Source: Prostheceraeus crozeri
Taxonomy: Eukaryota; Platyhelminthes; Polycladida; Euryleptidae
Length of the DNA stretch: 64,000 nt
Assembly: GCA_907163375.1 (NCBI GenBank)
Contig: CAJQUW010009026.1
Coordinates: forward strand, 269,501-333,500
Direction: 5' to 3'
Part shown: positions 33,746-46,658 of the stretch, one piece after another
Numbering within the stretch: the stretch's first letter is position 1
How the letters are laid out: each line of letters opens with the position of its first letter
The notes under the pieces: model-generated
Databases searched by the model: none
What the model was told of the DNA's origin: nothing
Seen by the model: only the letters and a program-made list of their open reading frames with translations
Translations under genes and position numbers: made by a program

Positions 33746-36059
33746 ATAAACAATCTATTTCTATGACTCTTAGTGATATATTTCAACGGTTAATAAATAG
33801 GAAGACCTTAATACAAGATGCGATATGTCTGATCGACCTACGCCTGCTCTGCATGAACATCGTTCGTAAATTTTGTTGTTGAGTATTCGATTAATATCTA
33901 GTCCTGCAACTGGACATGTTAGATGAAGCTGAATGAATATCTTACAATGTATTTAATATACATGTACAGTTAAATATCTGAAAATTAATCAGTCACACAG
34001 AAAATAATTCAACAAATAAATTCAAGATATCTGATTATTAGAAATATTATCATTATGATATCACATCAATAGTTCAGATACTGTCTCTTACACGACTGTC
34101 TGCATGCCTGAGATAACTTATTTCTCCAAACAATCGTTCGATTATCATTTCATGAATCCTTATAGCCTACATTTGTATTTCTTTGACTTAAATCTCCCCG
34201 CAACAAGCTTTATTGCATCAAGTTTTCAGCAACAGTTTCTCAATGTAAATGATCATCCTAGAATAATGTCACGAGTTGCACTGCAGTGCGAATTAAATTC
34301 AAATATCCTGCGTGTATATTAGTACTTAATAATCCGATAAAATCTGATAAATATTCAGTGACATTGTCTAGGTAATTCGATATATCCGCACCATTAGCAC
34401 GGCAGTAAATGGCACTACTACTTCACTTGGTCTCCTCAAAATTTTCAATCATACGCAACATATATTAAATAGTAACCAGTAGGACTATAATCAATTGTAG
34501 CATCAACTTCTTGATCGAATACTGATTTTGACGATCATTGGGCATGGCCTATTTGTCTCAGCATTGAATATATGCTACTGACAAACTTAACATTGCTCAA
34601 AACTGAATTTCAAAATTTTCTCTGATTAAATGTTTTTTGACATTAAATAATTCATAATTTTTGAAGTAAAATAAATACCTCCAAAATATTTTGACTGTTT
34701 TCTTAAGGAAATAGTTGTTTACATGTCAAACAATCAAAGCATTTCGATGCAAGAGCGATCGTCAGTCTCTAGAAAAAGCAGATTCATTGATCAACATGGA
34801 ACATTAGATAAAGTTTGTCTAGGTCAAAATTCTTTTGATATTTTATTAGCAATGATGTCTGATGCTTTCGAAATTCTAATGGCATTTATAGGTCTATCGA
34901 ATAATAATCGAATAAAATCGAATACTTAAACAATCATAAATATGTAGTCAACTGTGCTGAATTTGCGCAGAATGTATTGCGTTTGAGCCGAAATTTTTAT
35001 GAAATACAATATAACAGATTATTCAGATATTTTGCAACAATTGCCCTAGAGGTCTCGCAACAAACAAAGCGAGATTATGAAAGATTCTGTCGCTGAAATT
35101 AGTCCCTTAACTTGGAATAGGAGACGCATATTCAGAGACAATTGAAAACAGAATATATTTTTGAAGTTTTGCGGTTTTGTAAGATTGTAGACTTTCGTGA
35201 ACATTGTACAAGGCAAACCTATCTATTTTATTTTCGCAGAATATATCGAGAATTAAGTTGACAATTACATTTCAAACATAGATTATTTAATTATTGTGCA
35301 AGTCATTGTTCAGACTTGCTCTACTTAACTAATTGTCAATTATGAATAATAATATATGCATAACATATCAATCAGAATGCTTAATGTATATTCATTGTCA
35401 GCATTCACATGCCAAAATGATTCTATTAAATGTACCTTTGATAAAGGCCGTGTCTACAGAAGCATCCGGTTGAGAATAAATTTTCCAAAAAACATGAGCT
35501 GAAACTTGAGGGAGCTGCATTTTCTCTCACGATTATTCGATGACAAGCAAATATAGAACAGAAAATTCAATAAGAATTGGATATCATCATTTGCTTAACT
35601 CTCTCTCCGTTGGGCTATTTTCCTAGCGCATCCCTGTGAGGGGGGAGAATAATATTAAGTAAGTAAGATTTCGAGCGTGACAGAATTAAAACTGGTATCC
35701 ACTCTTTTAATGATTCTCGTGCAATAAAGAAATTATAATTTGACTGTTTGTAAAAACTCGGTTTTTTGGCAAGATGTTGAAATTGAGCAGCAGGAATGTT
35801 TTGGACATGATTTATATTGCCATGATAAATTGTTAAACATGCCATTTTCGCATCCTCGCTTTTTGGAACTACGTACACATGCGAGGAACTGTTCTCTTGA
35901 TTGAAATTTGTGAAAACTGTCATCATACGAGAATCACAGACAAAATTCTGATTCTATTACGCCTAGTCACCATCACCTATCGTTGTAAAGTAGGCAAATC
36001 TAGTATGTAATATATATGTAGGTAATTATGGTGCTATATAACGACTTGATTGTGGGAAT
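33746..36059. other. No gene recognised
   Basis: AT-rich. The 103-codon - strand frame at 35615-35926 has ordinary composition but no recognisable domain, and no neighbouring frame extends it. Confidence 0.35.
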
Positions 36060-36315
36060 TATCAGGGACATCTATGATCTCTGTCATTGGTTGCAATGTA
36101 TTTTACTGGTCGCCGCGACATCTTGGTTGCCTGTGCGTCGCTGCAAATCTTGATGGCCGCCAACACCAGTTGGCCTCCTACGACAGTCTCTGAGCTTCAC
36201 GAACATGAGGCTTGTTTATTATTCGTTTGTCCGCTGAATAATAGAGTATGGGTCTCCTCTTTTAATTGGAATGAGCATAGGAGACGTTCAGCGGATGGAG
36301 CGCCTTCAAAATAGG
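36060..36315. promoter_or_regulatory. GC-richer block with a bulged stem, candidate regulatory element
   Basis: A short rise in G+C within AT-rich DNA. It contains TCCGCTGAA and its inverse TTCAGCGGA about 60 bp apart, with GTCTCCT and AGGAGAC nested inside them, so a bulged stem-loop could form. CTTTTAATTGG resembles a homeodomain site. No ORF family is recognised. Confidence 0.3.
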
Positions 36316-38029
36316 TTTCATAGAATTTAATGTGGCACAGACTGCAAATCCCAATGTCTTGAACTTCTTGAGTAACGAAGGAGCACTCTCTTTTTAAAAC
36401 TTTTGAATAAGGTCATGGACTCGAATACACAGCTACACAATACTGTAGCTACACAGCTTGCTACCTGCTCAGTCAACATCTGGTCGATTTCTTTTATTGC
36501 CGAGACGGACAGCAAGGCGTAGTGACTCATGTATTCTAAAAGCAACATAACTATTTAACTCTCTGTACAGAAGATGAATTATGTGCTTTATTTACTTATT
36601 TACCTTTACAATAACTACTGTCACTTGTAACTATCGATTACCATTCACAAATATAAATTCGCATCGCAACTCTTTATGTTCAGATAGGTTTTCTGAATAT
36701 TTCGGCAAGGGCAGGTTTCACATAACACTTACAAGAAAAAATTAGTGCAACAAAAGCTTAACCTCCGTCAGCAATCACAAAAATGTAGAGTTGATTCTTA
36801 CACAGACTTGAATTATCACAAATGCATTTGTGAGCAATGTGGATGACGCATACTCAATCTAGTATTTACTCACAGATCATTAAAGATTATTGATATGAAG
36901 TAATAGCATCGATATATTTCAGTTCGAATTAAATCGAAATGGCCCCAATTATCAAATAAAGTAAAAAGCGTAAATGATTCGTAATTTTTGAATAAAGGTC
37001 AATTATTAGACCCTCCAGTATGCCAAAATCAAGAAAATTTAACAATGCGTAAAAGCAAACTACCGTAAAACAAGCTTCAACGAACAGAACTACAAAATAT
37101 ACAAAGAATTCAAAAATTAGAGCAAACTTTCGACAAGGCAAGGGTTAAGTGTAAATACAGCAATTGAGTTTTTAATTATTTATCATAAAGTTGGAGATTG
37201 AAAAAATAAGTGTTTGATCTTTCATTGCTGCACGAAAGATAATCAAAGCGGACCTAATGAGTTTATTATCTCGAAAGTGGACCGGAAAGTCTTATTTGAA
37301 CGTGAAAAATACTTCCTCGACAAAAGAATGTTATCAAAAATAGAATTATTTATTCCTAGCGTCTTAATAAAAAATGCTCATGTCAATATGGAAACTCAGT
37401 TTTGAGTCACATTACACTGAAGTATGATCGGGCTATTATCCTAAATTCGAATTACGACGTACAGTGTATTCGACAACATAGCGTGATAGTAAAATCCATA
37501 AATCATGCACATTTGCGAATGTCATACATTCAAGACTGCACTAGTCGCAAAATAATATCCAAAGTCAAAAGTCAGCGTGGACAAAATAATTGAATGACAT
37601 ACCGATGGCAACACACTGAAGTAATTAAGACTCTACTTCATCTAAAAATAGTTTATCAGCATTTAGGTAATGCCTCAAGTGCGGAAACTGAACGAAAGCA
37701 TTCAATTGAGATCATTGCCTCTCTTGTATTCACAGATATCATGCGTCAAGACTTTGCTTCTCGTGATGGAGGAAACTTTGTTATTGATGACCTATGCACC
37801 GGCGCCCTGAAATTGAGGATTATAACCTCACTCGTCGTCTTTTTTATATAGTCGTCGCCACTTGTCAGATACAACTACAGTTTCCCAGAATCTTCGAGAT
37901 TCTGTCGAGACAGAATGATCAAAAGCAAGTAAGCTATGGTCCTCTCTGTAAGTGCTCGAAAGATCGAAGCATTTTTTGGTATTATAACAAATGAATTAAG
38001 ATTGTGCTTAGCGGATGGGAAGATCTACT
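36316..38029. other. No gene recognised
   Basis: AT-rich. Adjoining + strand frames at 37214-37994 (63, 63, 85 and 66 codons) follow one another but match no family I know. They could be exons or chance. Confidence 0.3.
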
Positions 38030-38370
38030 CAGAAGCGGTGTAGATATGTTGTGGCGTCGATTACAGAGTGTGATCAACACACCTGTCGGCAGGGAATCCA
38101 ATAGTTTAGCAACTATCTATTAATTAGCGTACGTAACCAAATAGTGGCCAGGACTTGTGATGGCGCCCTTGACGGAAGCTGGTAGGTGACTGAAGGAGGA
38201 AGTAGGCGCTCTATGCACCCGCTGTGACGGCGCCAGATCTGCTAAGAGTAACGAGCCAGCATCACGCCTTTCAATTCTTCTGGATGGCGCCTTCTCATAT
38301 ATGATCCGGACGTTGAGAAATCTGTCGAGGTGATGGCGTCGGTGCTTGAACTGCCGACTTCCAGGTGTGG
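38030..38370. promoter_or_regulatory. GC-richer block with repeated GATGGCGCC, candidate regulatory element
   Basis: The local base composition is raised against very AT-rich flanks. GATGGCGCC or TGGCGCC occurs at least twice and GACGGCGCC once. TATTAATTAGCG (homeodomain-like) and CCAGGTGTG (T-box or E-box-like) are present. No ORF or repeat explains the block. Confidence 0.3.
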
Positions 38371-41300
38371 GAGAAAATGAAGAAATCCAGAATCATATGA
38401 GAGCCAACGAAGCACTTTGTTTTAATTTGAAATGCTATTGTTTGACATAATGGCAAAGTGAGTCATTTATGCGAAGATAAATCACTTCGCTGTCTCATAG
38501 CGCATAGAATATTTTTATGGAATTATTGCTCTGTATGCCACTTGCCTATGAACATTCCTTTACATAGCCATGTAAATGCCTATTAAATAGAAAAGAATTT
38601 ATTAAGTGCATAAATACTTTAAATGTACTGAAAAACATGAAAATTATTCACTTAATGCGACGGATTACAATTAAAGTAAGCAATATTTTTGAACTGTGTT
38701 AAAGCTGTTAAAGAACTGTGTTAAAAAAGTGTGATATTTACTTGTCTTTGTTGCGCTCATTTATTTTTATCGCTTCATTTTTTTCTGTGCCAGTATTATC
38801 GTTTCCTTTTATTTGAGGAACTTTTAAAATGAATCTGCACCTCAAAACACTGTTTTGATATGTCAAATAGAGCAACTATAATATCGAAGGCAAGTTATGA
38901 TGAAAATTCGGACATACTGTATCATATGATAATAATACGAATTTATAATCGCATTTCTGGGCATTACCTCAATATTGCGAATCGTGAGGGATCACAATTT
39001 CAATCAAACGTTCAATTAAGCTACAAATCAAAATAACAAAAAATCACAAGTCATATGAATTCAAGAAAATCCATTTTTATCATGTCGTATCATGGCTGTG
39101 AGGACGGCCTTCTGTTGAATTGATCCTGAAATCTTTGACATTCTGTATGTGTTTGAATATAAGTTCAGTTCTGGCTTCAATTAATGCAGGGGATGAGAAT
39201 AGTCTATGACAAGTTTAATATAATATCATACTACTTACATCAGACGGCATCCACTTTATTTCTTGGTGATATCCTAAGCTTTTGCATTTGTCTTTCGAGC
39301 AAGCTATGGATAGACAGAAAGATTGTTGAATCACTTAATGCTCTCTGTCTGAATATGCCTGCAATTTCAAGGTACCATCAATTACTGAAATTAAAGACAA
39401 GGTTTAATAGCATGACTAAAAACACGGCTTCACAAAAATGTTTACAACAAAGTGTAGGAGCTCATGTCTTGTTTTCGAACAATGTACAGAATACAATTGT
39501 GAAATCCTGTTTAGAAACCAGAGCAGCAATGAACGTGATGACATTGCAATGTGATGATAGGCCTAATAGTCCGGCAGCCAGAACGAGTTTTTGTAGGGAA
39601 CGAGGCCGAAAGTGAGACTTTCACAAAATGACATACACCGTATGTCTACTACCAACCTGTGCGTCTGCCGAGTTTTAGTGAGTTCCTCTTCTTGTCAGAC
39701 AAGATCAAAGAAAAATACATGTAAATCCAATGGAACGCAGATTGCAGTTTTTGGCTAAAATGAAATTTTGTATGTTTTCTATGATTAAACGAAAAGTACT
39801 AAGCCCAGAGTCATAATTTTTGGCATGGAATGTCTTCAGGTCATTTCCTATGATGTGCATGTGCTTTTATCATGCATCTAATCGGCAATGTATGTGAGAA
39901 TGTGGTTGAATGTGGATAAAGTTGCTCAAAATGTTTGTGTTTGCCGACATTAAGAGGCTCGCCAAATCTAAATACGTTTAACTATGTAGACAAGGGTGCA
40001 TCAAAATGAAAGGAAATGACCTGAAGAAATTCCATGCCAAAAATTAATAGAATGCCAAAGTAATAGAATGCTCAATTCTTACAGAAACTCAATGGGCTTG
40101 AATATAGGATTATGTGAACTTTGCTTGAGAAATAGTCTGGGTTAGAGCTGCATGTGTAAGTTAATAATTTCAAGAAGCAGTCTTCGGAACATTTATGTTG
40201 CATAAAACGCATATTGGCATTCTTAAATTGTACTACAATTACATTCTCCTAACAGTTTTAATGAATAAGCAATTTATTCTACAGTAAATGTCGTCAGCTG
40301 TAGGCATGAGTAAATTAAATTAACCGGCGCACGGTTCCACCAGCTCTGGCAAGCGGCAATATTGATTTACGTTAATACGTAAACATATTCGAACTAGGAT
40401 CCGATCATAACCTCACGGTCGGCATAACGTGGTTCACTGTTCGTTAGCAACTTTTCGTAATGGCCATCAATATCATACAGTAAGCATATGTAACACCTAA
40501 ACCAAGGATGGCAAAGGATACATAATTCTAAGTCGAAAGGTTAATTCTAAAGGTTTTTGTTTATTTTCATTCGACTATTTTACATCGTTGCGTTTCTATT
40601 GAACAACATGTAAAATGAATCACCACTCTCCAAAGCTGCTTTGATGAGTGAAATAGAGCACCTGTAGTGTCGATGACATGTTATTCGTAAGTTTATTATG
40701 TCGTATGTAAACTAGTTCATACTACTTTTAGCTAATTTCTCGGTCTAGATCATTTTTGTGTTGTATTGCACTGATTGCAGATGACAACGGCCTGTGGCCA
40801 ATGACAATCAATCTGGTATACAGTGCAGATGATGCGCCATAATAACATGAAAGTAAGGAAGTAAGATAAATCACACAAAAATAATAAAAAAAAGTAATAA
40901 AATTCACATTTCATTATATATAACGAAATGTGATAAAAAGTAAAGTAACTTTATAAAGTAACGGGACTGCTAGCTAAGTCGTAGGATGCGCTTCAAAGTG
41001 TAAACAGACATGCTAAATGCATCAATGTCTTCAAGTGAGGTCAATAGCATGCTAACTCTTTGAATGAAGTCATTTTTCCTAGCGTTGATGCGATATTTTT
41101 TAATTCAAAATATACAAGATTTTCTGGTACGGTGAACAGGCACATAGAATGGAATTAAAGATACAAGATATGGACATTGTCGGTGTGGACTATGCTCTCT
41201 AACCAAGCCACATACATCAGGATTATTGGCTAGATGTTACTGATCTGCTCTCCGTGCATATGATATCAATAAGTCTATATCATACTTGTCAATTACAGGA

Positions 41301-41500
41301 CTCTGTTTAAGACACGGCGTCTTTCAAAGCGCTTAAAACGGTTTTGAAACATGCCAAAAAAATTGGAAGACATTTTTAAAGACAGGGCTTATCATGCCTA
41401 CAACAATGCTTATTTATATTTATGTATTCCAATAAATGCGGAAAAGGTACCATGCCAGGGCAAAAACACAATTACATGCAGAAATTACACATACATGTAG
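38371..41500. other. No gene recognised
   Basis: AT-rich DNA. The 143-codon + strand frame at 39184-39615 has no recognisable domain, signal peptide or homologue I can name, so it is left out as a gene. Confidence 0.35.
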
Positions 41501-42300
41501 GTCGACTCAGAAAAGTATCTGTATACAGTGAAAATTTTTATATCAAAGATTAAGTTTTTTGCGCCGACTACGCTCCCGCGTTCCAAAAAAATTATTTGAG
41601 CAGATTTCAAAAAAGCTAAAATTTTGCAAATTTATATACTGCCGACATGAAGTCCCTTTATAAGTAGTATGAAACAAGTTGGATATCAAAAGGAATGAAT
41701 ATTTGCTAACAAGCATCTTGATTAAGCTGAAATTAAGCTGATGATCAAGGGCATTTCATGAACTGCATTATAATGCAAGTTCCCGCAAGTCTTTAAGGGA
41801 AAGTTGAGATCTTATTGAGAGCTTCTTGACTGAGATGTCATATTTTTAATTCAATTTTCAGCGGCATGATTTTGTGATTCACATGTAATGTGGACCGAAT
41901 TACATCTTTTAAAGTTCATTGTGACAATTTTCTTTGATTACGATGTTTTCCTCTTTCAGTGGTAGTTTGTGATATGATCACGCTTAAGAAAATAATCTTA
42001 TTGTAATAAAACTGAGCTTTTAGTAATGGTAGCCCAACGAATTGCTAATTTAACAAATTATTTTACCTCTCCATGACATGGAGGATTTGTGGAATGCTAT
42101 TCTTTATTCCGTATTGCTATCATGATCAGTCAAATTCGAGTATCTCCAAAAGTGTAAAAGTTTGCATATCTCACAGGTGGTACATCTATGGGTGGTACTG
42201 GGTTTCGACTCATGTTCATTGAATAAAATCGAAACTGCATACGCATTGGAGATTTAATTAATAGTGAGCTGCCACTTTACCTAATTTACTTACTCTATGG
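41501..42300. mobile_element. TIR element R1, copy B
   Basis: It matches copy A from GTCGACT and ATCTGTATACAGTGAAAAT to the right end TTACTCTATGG at 42290-42300. The outermost left inverted repeat is missing. Relative to copy A there is an extra ATTTTTAATTCAATTTTCAG-like piece near 41840 and a deletion after 41880. No ORF. Confidence 0.65.
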
Positions 42301-42399
42301 GTCCAACAGTTTCCGTTTCAACTTCACTCGGGTACCTGATGAAATCGATTATTTGAAAATTCTCTGGGAAAAAAAGTTGAGGTGAATATTGAGAACTCA

Positions 42400-43400
42400 C
42401 GGTACGTTCGTAATGATTGAGTGTCTGACCACGCGCACTCGAAGCATTTCATTTCAAATCATAGGGTGTGATGCAGTTTATTACATCGAGCCATTCAGTA
42501 GGGTCCATGATACGATCGCCGCATCTACGGGATAACACCTGCAGAAATTTAAGGAGTTATTCGTAGGCCTGCGGTGTCGAGGTTAATCCACGAATGTTGA
42601 AGCGTCATTGTACACGCTCGATCAGATGAATGTCCTTGTGGTCTTTGTCTCGAAGGATTTCAACCAGGGCCGGCATTTCCAAGTGAGTGCGGACAAACGT
42701 TTTGTAGAGCCTGATTGAAGGTATGTCAGAGTCTCTCGTCATGAAAGTTCGTAGGATGACAGGAAGCACATGAAAGTGCGTCTTGAAGATTTAAGGTCTT
42801 TAAGTTTCACATAATCAGATCGTTGGATCGAATTACTTTCCAAAGTATAGAGTACGTCAGGAACGCGGGAACCAAAAGAGACAGTTGAATGTCTCTCTGG
42901 ATTCATGCGAACTTGACACTTCTTGACCTGTGGCCAACGTATTCATAAACTTGTGTAGCGCTTTATTTCAGCGTATACCTTATTGTCTTTAGCATATTCA
43001 AGAACTGTTGAGTTCATCACAATGTCATGATGTGATTCACAAAAGTGACAAAAATTCCCGATCCGACGACTGACTGCTCCTTAGAAATGGCGGAAATCAT
43101 ATTATAAAGTGAAGAGTGAACTCCATTTACAGCAACATTCTCAGATCTACCATTAAGTAAAGCTAGCTTTTATAAAGGAGATATTATCATCTTTTATGCA
43201 CATAAAAAGAAAACTGTAAGAAAAGTCGAGAATGAGGAGCGGAGTTAAACGCCTTTTCAATATCAAGGTAAATAGCATCAACCCACTGTCCACGATCAAC
43301 AGAATTAGTGACGTTTTCTACAAAACATGGCGTTCTTTGAAAAATCTTTTTGAAAATAAGGTTCTAAGAATCTAAAAATCTAAATACATATCAATAAAAC
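42400..43400 (-). mobile_element. LINE-4, CR1/Jockey-group reverse-transcriptase remnant
   Basis: The - strand reads QWVDAIYLDIEKAFNSAPHSRLF, which is reverse-transcriptase motif A with its Asp. Further down it reads MNPERHSTVSFGSRVPDVLYTL and then LYKTFVRTHLEMPALVE and KDIHLIERVQ. These match, in order, the IYLDFxKAFDxVPH, EKCxVMHxG and LYKxxVRPHLEY...DIxxIExVQ blocks of CR1-type LINEs. The catalytic YADD box is no longer recognisable, and many stops and frame changes separate the blocks. It ends close to the right end of R1 copy B. Confidence 0.75.
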
Positions 43401-43789
43401 CATAATCTTACTTCTCTACCTTGTACTATTAGCAATAACAAGGACAAGTTGCAAAAACTTTTGAAATTGCAATGAATTGAATTATTTTGTTCGAATATGG
43501 TGTAAAATTGAAGGCATTTGTAGAATGGTAAATTCTCACGATGGACCTCAGGTGCTCGACTGTCGGTTATGCTGATATTTATAACACGATTGCTCAATTA
43601 CCTGATATCCATTCATGCTTATATCACAAGTAGATGATTATGGTTAGAACTATCATTTGCGTACATGTTTGATTTCCATGTTTTGTTTAGCCTTGTTTGT
43701 ATGGATACTATCCTTTATATCATGTCGTGTCATGATGCTGTAATGTCCATGATAACCATAAATGGAAGGACTGAGTAATTTATTCAAAA

Positions 43790-44590
43790 CACTCGCATAT
43801 TGGAAAAAAGTATTGGGGAGAGACTAACGACAAATGATTGTTTTTCTCATATTTTGCAAGAATTGCATCTTTTGTCAAAAGCTGGGCATTGGCGTATTTT
43901 ATGTGACAATTCACATTTTGAACAAGGATTGAAGTCGCATTTCGGATTATTAAAGGATTTAAGTCTTTTAATATAAAATTTTTTTTCCGTTTGTCGAGTT
44001 GCACAATCTATATTATTATTTACGAATTTATGTAATTATTCATTCATTTGGCAAAAATCAAGCATTTCAGAAATTGTTGATTTTAGTGAAACTTGCAATT
44101 TTTCAAGAATCTTAAGTTTTAATTGATTGCTGTCCAATCCAGCTATAAATCGTAAATTGATTAATTCGTCATGTAAGTTTTCAGTTTTCAACGAATTGCA
44201 ATAACAATAATTAGAAAAATCATTTAACCGACTCTAAAAATCTATCTCAGATTCTCATTTATTTTGAGGAATTTGAAGAAAATTGGTTCTATCGGCGATA
44301 ACTAATCGCTTTCTTGGCCCTATATATTCAAGAATAACTTTTTTAATCTCCAATAACACCACAGTGTCTAATTCATTATTTGGCAGGAGAGAACATACTT
44401 TCAGAAGTGCTTTTGGACCACATTTCTCTATGAAAGAAGTATCAGAATCCCCTTTCTTGTCCTAATTTTTTTAGATCGGCAGTTAGCCTCAAATGCTAAG
44501 AGCCAACATTTACATTGTTCTGCATCATCTAAAGTTAATTTTTCGTTTTTATTATCGCTCATAGTTACTGACTTCCACATCAATGTCAAT
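43790..44590 (-). mobile_element. LTR-retrotransposon gag fossil (Ty3/Gypsy-like kin), broken
   Basis: The - strand holds a decayed gag-like region. Its body resembles the capsid part of invertebrate Ty3/Gypsy gag proteins, and a Cys/His-rich zinc-knuckle-like end lies toward the lower coordinates. No protease, reverse transcriptase, integrase or flanking LTR was seen nearby, so this is an isolated piece. It is clearly broken, with several breaks, and looks old. The family assignment is by general resemblance only. Confidence 0.5.
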
Positions 44591-44859
44591 TGAAAAATAA
44601 TGCAATTGAACAACCGTTGAAGATAAAAGGAATGGCTTACTTTATTATTTGTAAATCATCACTGATTCTGTTTCTTGCACTCCCAGCACCATTGTTGGTT
44701 CCCCCCCTTAAAACAGCCGTTTGCTGCAGCATCTCAAGCAGTTATATTCCCAAACCAGCTCTACGAACTTAATACATGAAATTCAAATATGGTTATCATG
44801 GCAAATCAGAAGAGTTCTCAGCGTGCTATGCTTTATTTCCTGAATTTTCGTCCGCCAGA

Positions 44860-45590
44860 ACGATGGACATCATCAGAGGTAAACAATTTCGATATGCTAT
44901 CTACATTGAAGAGAATCGAATGAAGACAATTCAGCGTTAATTAGAAAAATTGATAAAAACAATAAAATCATCGTTCACTGCTGAAGCAGACCTCGATAGC
45001 AGGAAGGAATCGGCTCTGTTTTATTGACACAGTCATTGTTTCCGATGTGCACTGATTCTAAAAATTGACGCTCTCTGTACCGCCTTTGTTGAACAATAAT
45101 CTCCGGATTTCCCCAATCAATGCAATGACCTTGATTGATTGCGTGTTCAGCAATGGCAGATTTCTCAGGCTGACAAAGATTGTACGCGGAGCGGTGTTGT
45201 TTCACGCGAGTAGAAAGTACATTTCCCGTTTGACCCACATAACATTTTTCGCAGTCCTTACAGTTCAGTCTGTAGACCACACCTTTGCGCTTGTCTTTAG
45301 GGGGCCGATCTTTGACAATGGGCAAGATATCTGATGCAGGTAGCTGGACGGTAATGAACGTTGACATTGCAGCCTCTCAAGACTCTTACTATTTTGTCAG
45401 AACATGAAGATTTCCACTCAGTCTTTGTCTCACCAGCACGACCACATCCACCACTTGACTTGATGAAATTGTGAGGATATCCATTAGCTTTCAGCGCGTC
45501 CCCGACCAGATGGGCTTCTGTTTCTAAGTCCTGTGGATCAGAGCAATGAGTTTGGACTCGATCCATCAGACTTCTTACCACTGATCAAAA
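44860..45590 (-). mobile_element. Penelope-like element, 3' part with GIY-YIG endonuclease (5' truncated)
   Basis: 45581-45297 (- strand) encodes the segment before the nuclease, with CSDPQDLETE and KANGYPHNFI. 45367-44975 encodes the GIY-YIG domain: VVYRLNCKDCEKCYVGQTGN, then TRVKQHRSAY, KSAIAEHAINQGHCIDW and RERQFLESVHI. The Cys pair between the first Tyr and the YVG motif is typical of Penelope-like elements. The two frames differ, so one frameshift is present. Downstream, TCTGATGATGTCC near 44870 is a typical PLE 3' sequence. The reverse transcriptase is absent. Confidence 0.85.
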
Positions 45591-45758
45591 CGCAGTGATG
45601 ATATTTGAATACATGACTTTTAGGAACCCTTCGAACGAAAAGATTGCAATAATACAGCAATTCTGTTTGATATCTTCACTCAATCACTACCAATTTCATA
45701 TGACGTGGAGAAGCAAGTTCCCTGAATGATGTCCGAGTTGTACATATCTCTAAACCAG

Positions 45759-45951
45759 CACCTCCTAAATCACACACTAAAGCAAGGCAATATTCGTAGC
45801 TAATAAAAGAATCCTAAAGCAAAGCGTTCTAGGAGGCTAGCGCACTAGGGTTATTGTTCTCTTTAATATGTCAGCATTCTGTTTCACGCAATCTCCTAAA
45901 ATTCTAGTGTGTCGCGCTTTAGGATGAAAGTTTCTTCGATTTTAGGAGGTG
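45759..45951. mobile_element. Small MITE, 193 bp
   Basis: CACCTCCTAAATC at the left pairs with GATTTTAGGAGGTG at the right. A second inner pair, AATCCTAAAGC and GCTTTAGGAT, lies further in. No convincing target duplication, so the superfamily is open. Confidence 0.5.
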
Positions 45952-46658
45952 ACAGATTACAGATTACGAGCTAGCTCGTGCACATACATGTGTGACGAAT
46001 CTGACAATTCGGTTGTACATTTTATTTAGCCTATGTGTACTTTTATCATGGCTGTTGACATTCCAGCCTCCTGACTTGATTTTCGACGCCTAATTAGAGC
46101 ATGTCTCATTAGGCCTACTTGTACATGAGAGTAAGATTAGTGCTTTACTAACTTGCTTTATCCGTTTAGCGTCGCTTTCTCCACCTCCGTTGGGATGGAA
46201 GATTATTCTTTATTAATTGGCATAGTCCAATATCATTCATTGATGTCGTTATCCGTTTTGCTGGTGCCGATTTGTAGACTTGTAGAAGTAGACAAGAATC
46301 CATGTTTCACACCGGCGCTTCGTCCGTTCTTTATTACAGCATTCCGATCATAACTTTGTAATTACATTTCATTGCAGTATTATGTATGTTCTGTTATCTT
46401 TATCCATTTTATACTTGCTGTTATCGTAACATTCCTGACTGACTTTCTTTTCATTATTTTTGCTTTTTATTGTACTTTCTGATGCTAAGCAGTTTACTAT
46501 TTTGGGTACCGCTTGTTTTGTGGCTTCCTCTTTTGTCCAGCGATTTATCCGCTGTCATTGTAGTGGTGTGTCTCTTTGTTACATTGTCACGCACTTGTAC
46601 ATTTATCTACAGTGATTGAACCTGTATCCACCCGTAGATGTAGCCAGTTCCGTGTCAG
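45952..46658. other. No gene seen
   Basis: AT-rich DNA. The 66-codon frame at 46153 has no recognisable product. Confidence 0.4.

Noticed and set aside
39184-39615. 143-codon + strand ORF
   Set aside because: No domain, signal peptide or family resemblance, and no neighbouring exon-like frame. It is the longest unexplained frame, but that is within chance for this amount of sequence.
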